Source: an uncultured Clostridia bacterium
GTDB taxonomy: Bacteria; Bacillota; Clostridia; Oscillospirales; Oscillospiraceae
Length of the DNA stretch: 6,842 nt
Reading direction: 5' to 3'
Assembly (NCBI GenBank): GCA_945927915.1
Contig: CAMEMX010000080.1
Span: 1 to 6,842 of the forward strand
The notes beneath the pieces were generated by a model that saw nothing but the letters and a program-made list of their open reading frames with translations, was not told where the DNA came from and did not search any database. The position numbers and the translations under genes were made by a program. Shown in pieces: positions 4,313 to 6,842 of this stretch. Every line of letters starts with the position of its first letter. Within the stretch, counting starts at the first letter, position 1.

Positions 4313-5464
4313 GTGAAAAAACCCATGAAGATCGCCCTGCTCGGCCTCGGAACGGTCGGCTTCGGCGTTTATGAATTCATTCAGGCGCACAAGGATCTGG
4401 AGTTGGCGTGCGCGATGAGCCTGGTCGTGCCCGAGGGCGTGACCTGCCCGATCGTTGCGGACATCGAAACCATCCTGCGCGACGAGACGATCGACACCGT
4501 CGTCGAGGTCATCGGCGGCCTGCACCCCGCGTATGAATTCGTCACGGGCGCCCTTCGTGCGCACAAAAACGTCGTCACCGCGAACAAGCTCCTCATCGCC
4601 GCGCACTACCGCGAGCTGGTAACGCTCGCCGGGGAAAACGGCGTCAGCCTGCGCTGCACGGCCGCCGCCGGCGGCGGCATCCCGTGGTTGACCAGCCTGG
4701 AGCGCACCGCCGCGCAGGAGCCCATCACCCGCATCAGCGGCATCATGAACGGCACGACGAACTACATCCTCGACACCATGCACCGCACCGGCAGCAGCTT
4801 TGCCGACGCGCTGTCGCAGGCGCAGCAGCTCGGCTACGCCGAGCGCAACCCCGCCGACGACTTAAACGGCGCGGACATCCGCCGCAAGCTCGTCATCTCG
4901 TCGAACATCGCCTATGGCTGCGTGCTCGACGAAGCCGAGGTCGTCACCGAGGGCATCGAGCACATCACCGGCGCGGACATCGCCGCCTTCAAGCGCTTAA
5001 ACCGCGTCTGCAAGCTCATCGCCGCCTCCCGCCGGCTGGAAAACGGCGTCGCCGCCTACATCGAACCGGCGCTCATGCCGCCGTCCATGCCCGAATCCGC
5101 CATTCCGCAGAACTACAACCTCATCTCCCTCACCGGCGAGCACATCGGCAAGCAGAGCTTCTACGGGCAGGGCGCGGGCCGCTACCCGACGGCATACAAT
5201 ATATTACAGGATTGCCTCGACGTCAGCCGCGGCGTTTCCGGCTTCTATACCGACCGCCTGAACGAGGCGCACGTCGACAATTCCTCCATCCGGCGGCAGT
5301 ATTACGTTCGCGTGAGCGGCATGGACAAATGGCTGCAGGAAAAGGTTGACAAAATCCTTGATTATGGTATGATTACCAAGGAAGTGTCCGTGCCTGAAAT
5401 ACACGGATGGCTCAAGCAGCGCCGCCGGACCGATCCGGGCTGCTTCATCGCCTCGCTGCGCTGA
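4313..5464 (+). CDS. hom: Homoserine dehydrogenase, short form with degenerate ACT-like tail
   Basis: 383 aa. It reduces L-aspartate 4-semialdehyde to L-homoserine with NAD(P)H, the branch point to threonine and methionine; cytosolic. The Rossmann loop is GLGTVG (11-16), followed by VVEVIGG (63-69) and VVTANK (87-92). GGGIP (120-124) and NGTTNYIL (146-153) follow. The family signature runs 174-192 and ends GADIRRK, with D188 and K192 spaced as the catalytic Asp/Lys pair of characterised enzymes. GQGAGRYPTA (285-294) closes the catalytic part. ACT-bearing homologues such as Bacillus Hom run to about 430 aa. Here residues 329-383 look like only the first part of an ACT domain: YYVRV strand, helix, then ITKEVSVPEI strand, ending FIASLR. 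The usual D-x-x-G ligand turn is not evident. The stretch between the Rossmann loop and VVEVIGG also appears short. GTG start chosen from AAGAAGG 9 nt upstream. lysC follows after 32 nt. Confidence 0.94.
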   Translation: MKKPMKIALLGLGTVGFGVYEFIQAHKDLELACAMSLVVPEGVTCPIVADIETILRDETIDTVVEVIGGLHPAYEFVTGALRAHKNVVTANKLLIAAHYRELVTLAGENGVSLRCTAAAGGGIPWLTSLERTAAQEPITRISGIMNGTTNYILDTMHRTGSSFADALSQAQQLGYAERNPADDLNGADIRRKLVISSNIAYGCVLDEAEVVTEGIEHITGADIAAFKRLNRVCKLIAASRRLENGVAAYIEPALMPPSMPESAIPQNYNLISLTGEHIGKQSFYGQGAGRYPTAYNILQDCLDVSRGVSGFYTDRLNEAHVDNSSIRRQYYVRVSGMDKWLQEKVDKILDYGMITKEVSVPEIHGWLKQRRRTDPGCFIASLR

Positions 5465-5496
5465 GGCGAAAAATCAAAGAGAGATAGGAAATTCCA

Positions 5497-6813
5497 ATGC
5501 TGAAAGTGTTAAAATTCGGCGGTACCTCCATGGCAGACGCCGCGCAGTACCGCAAAATTCAAGATATTGTCCGAAGCGACCCGACGCGCCGCGTCGTGGT
5601 CGTGTCCGCCGCAGGAAAACGCTACGCCGACGACAACAAGATCACCGACCTGCTGTATCTGTGCGACGCACACCTGCGCTACGGCGTCTCCTGCGAGAGC
5701 ATCTACAACATGATCCGCGAGCGTTACTGCGGCATCCGCGACGAGCTGGGGCTGAAAATCGACCTGGAAAGCGAGTTTGACGTCCTGCGCGAAAAAATGG
5801 AGCACGGCATCTCCCGCGAGGAGCTGGTCTCCCGCGGCGAATATTTCTCCGCCCTGCTCATGGCAGAGTTCCTCGGCTTCCCCTTTGTCGACGCGACGCA
5901 GTGGCTCTTCTTCCACTATGACGGCACGGTCGACCAGGAGAAGTCCTACGCCGCCCTGCGCGGGATCGTCGGCGACGGCTGCGCCGTCATCCCCGGCTTC
6001 TACGGCCTGATGCCCGACGGCAAGATCCGCACCCTCACCCGCGGCGGCTCGGACATCACCGGCGCCCTCGCCGCCGCCGCCCTCGACGCCGACGTCTACG
6101 AAAACTGGACGGACGTGTCCGGCATCCTGATGGCCGACCCGCGCATCGTCGATAATCCCCGTCCCATCGAGCGCGCGACCTATTCCGAGCTGCGCCAGCT
6201 CTCCTACAGCGGCGCGCAGGTGCTGCACGAGATGACCGTCTTCCCCGTCCGCGAGAAGAACATCCCGCTGAACATCCGCAACACCAACGACCCGTCCCAC
6301 CCCGGCACCCTCGTCAGCGAGGAGTTCCACGAGCCGCGCAGCAAGGAGCAGTGCTTCATCACCGGCATCGCGGGCAAGCGCGATTTCTCCGTCGTCACCA
6401 TCTCCAAAAAGGGCATGGCGGGCGCGGTCGGCACGCTGCGCTCCATCGTCGAGGTCTTTGAGAACAACACCGTGCCCATCTGCTATACCCCGACCGGCAT
6501 CGACGTGCTCTCCCTCGTCGTGCCCACCGAAAAGCTCACCCCGCACCAGTATTCCATCATGGATGAGCTGCGCAGCGAGGTGCGCCCGGACAGCATCAAG
6601 ATCACGGACAACATGGCGATCATCGCCGTCGTCGGCAGAAAGATGGCGTTCCGCGCGGGCACGTCGGGCAAGATCTTCGCCGCCCTCGGCGCGAAGAATA
6701 TCAACATCCGCATGATCTCGCAGGGCCCGGACGAGCTGAACATCCTCGTCGGCGTGGACGACAAGGACTATGCCGAGACCATCCGCGTGCTCTATGACGC
6801 GTTTGTGAAATAA
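5497..6813 (+). CDS. lysC: Aspartate kinase, monofunctional, two ACT repeats
   Basis: 438 aa, normal for a full-length monofunctional aspartokinase. It phosphorylates L-aspartate with ATP to 4-phospho-L-aspartate, the entry step to lysine, threonine and methionine; cytosolic. The kinase domain (about 1-275) shows KFGGTSM (6-12), a SAAGKR...KITDLLY segment (37-54), SRGEYFSA (112-119), GFYG (167-170), LTRGGSDITGA (180-190) and ENWTDVSGILMADPRIV (202-218). The regulatory part has ACT 1 at about 286-345 and ACT 2 at about 370-436, the latter with GTSGKIFAALGAKNINI and a LNILVGV strand. Intact ACT repeats imply feedback control by lysine and/or threonine; which effector cannot be told from sequence alone. 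ATG 5497 has TAGGA (5485-5489) 7 nt upstream. It follows hom by 32 nt with no terminator between them, so the pair is an operon. The symbol lysC is by family; isozyme naming (ask, thrA-like) is uncertain. No terminator is seen before the window ends. Confidence 0.95.
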   Translation: MLKVLKFGGTSMADAAQYRKIQDIVRSDPTRRVVVVSAAGKRYADDNKITDLLYLCDAHLRYGVSCESIYNMIRERYCGIRDELGLKIDLESEFDVLREKMEHGISREELVSRGEYFSALLMAEFLGFPFVDATQWLFFHYDGTVDQEKSYAALRGIVGDGCAVIPGFYGLMPDGKIRTLTRGGSDITGALAAAALDADVYENWTDVSGILMADPRIVDNPRPIERATYSELRQLSYSGAQVLHEMTVFPVREKNIPLNIRNTNDPSHPGTLVSEEFHEPRSKEQCFITGIAGKRDFSVVTISKKGMAGAVGTLRSIVEVFENNTVPICYTPTGIDVLSLVVPTEKLTPHQYSIMDELRSEVRPDSIKITDNMAIIAVVGRKMAFRAGTSGKIFAALGAKNINIRMISQGPDELNILVGVDDKDYAETIRVLYDAFVK

Positions 6814-6827
6814 GCCCAAACAGACGC

Positions 6828-6842
6828 CTGTAGGGATGGGGC
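6828..6842 (+). repeat. Start of a GTAGGGATGGGGC-family repeat, cut by window end
   Basis: CTGTAGGGATGGGGC is identical to 1536-1550. It begins 14 nt after the lysC stop and is truncated by the window edge, so whether the full palindrome follows cannot be seen. Confidence 0.65.

Noticed and set aside
4245..4316. Short leader peptide (ATG 4245 to TGA 4314-4316) whose stop overlaps the hom GTG
   Set aside because: The stop/start overlap is tempting, but its ATG lies inside the hom -10 box, upstream of the expected transcription start, and has no ribosome-binding site or run of threonine or isoleucine codons.
5509..6819. 436-residue open frame antisense to lysC
   Set aside because: It mirrors a clear aspartokinase. 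Long antisense frames are expected in GC-rich coding DNA, and the protein is Asp/Gly/Ala/Val-rich with no domain.

Overview
The window (6842 bp, GC-rich) looks like chromosomal DNA from a high-GC Firmicute of the Clostridia, probably near Oscillospiraceae. This is inferred from strong AGGAGG-type Shine-Dalgarno sites, the style of the aspartate-family enzymes and small palindromic intergenic repeats flanked by GATTGCCAC and GCAATGAC. No marker gene fixes the taxon.

Layout. 1-188 is repeat-rich intergenic DNA. 189-959 (+) encodes a membrane-anchored protein with an N-terminal zinc ribbon, a long coiled coil and a C-terminal YH..C / PC..C module. 1027-1482 (+) encodes a small unrecognised four-helix membrane protein and ends in a good intrinsic terminator (1489-1513). 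1514-1845 holds no gene. It contains a 20-bp perfect palindrome, three copies of a REP-like hairpin element (one inverted, making a head-to-head pair) and a short 7-nt tandem repeat. An exact 37-bp copy of one of these elements opens the window.

1846-6813 is an aspartate-to-threonine biosynthesis locus arranged as a divergon. On the minus strand, thrC (threonine synthase) is followed by thrB (homoserine kinase) with a 13-nt overlap. On the plus strand, hom (homoserine dehydrogenase) is followed by lysC (aspartate kinase) after 32 nt. Together they cover aspartate to aspartyl phosphate (LysC), aspartate semialdehyde to homoserine (Hom), homoserine to O-phosphohomoserine (ThrB) and on to threonine (ThrC). 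Aspartate-semialdehyde dehydrogenase (asd) is not in the window. Hom ends in what looks like a shortened, degenerate ACT domain, while LysC keeps two ACT repeats, so allosteric control probably sits mainly on LysC.

The most interesting part is the 116-bp thrC/hom intergenic region. Two opposite-strand sigma-A-type promoters overlap completely and are mirror-symmetric about 4241.5. Each has a 17-bp spacer, the -10 boxes share two base pairs, and a 7-bp inverted repeat flanks them. The predicted hom leader can form two mutually exclusive hairpins: a perfect 9-bp stem that leaves the hom ribosome-binding site free, and an alternative 12-position stem that covers it. This suggests an undescribed shared promoter plus leader switch controlling both halves of the threonine pathway. 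It rests on hand-read sequence only and has not been tested by folding or comparison.
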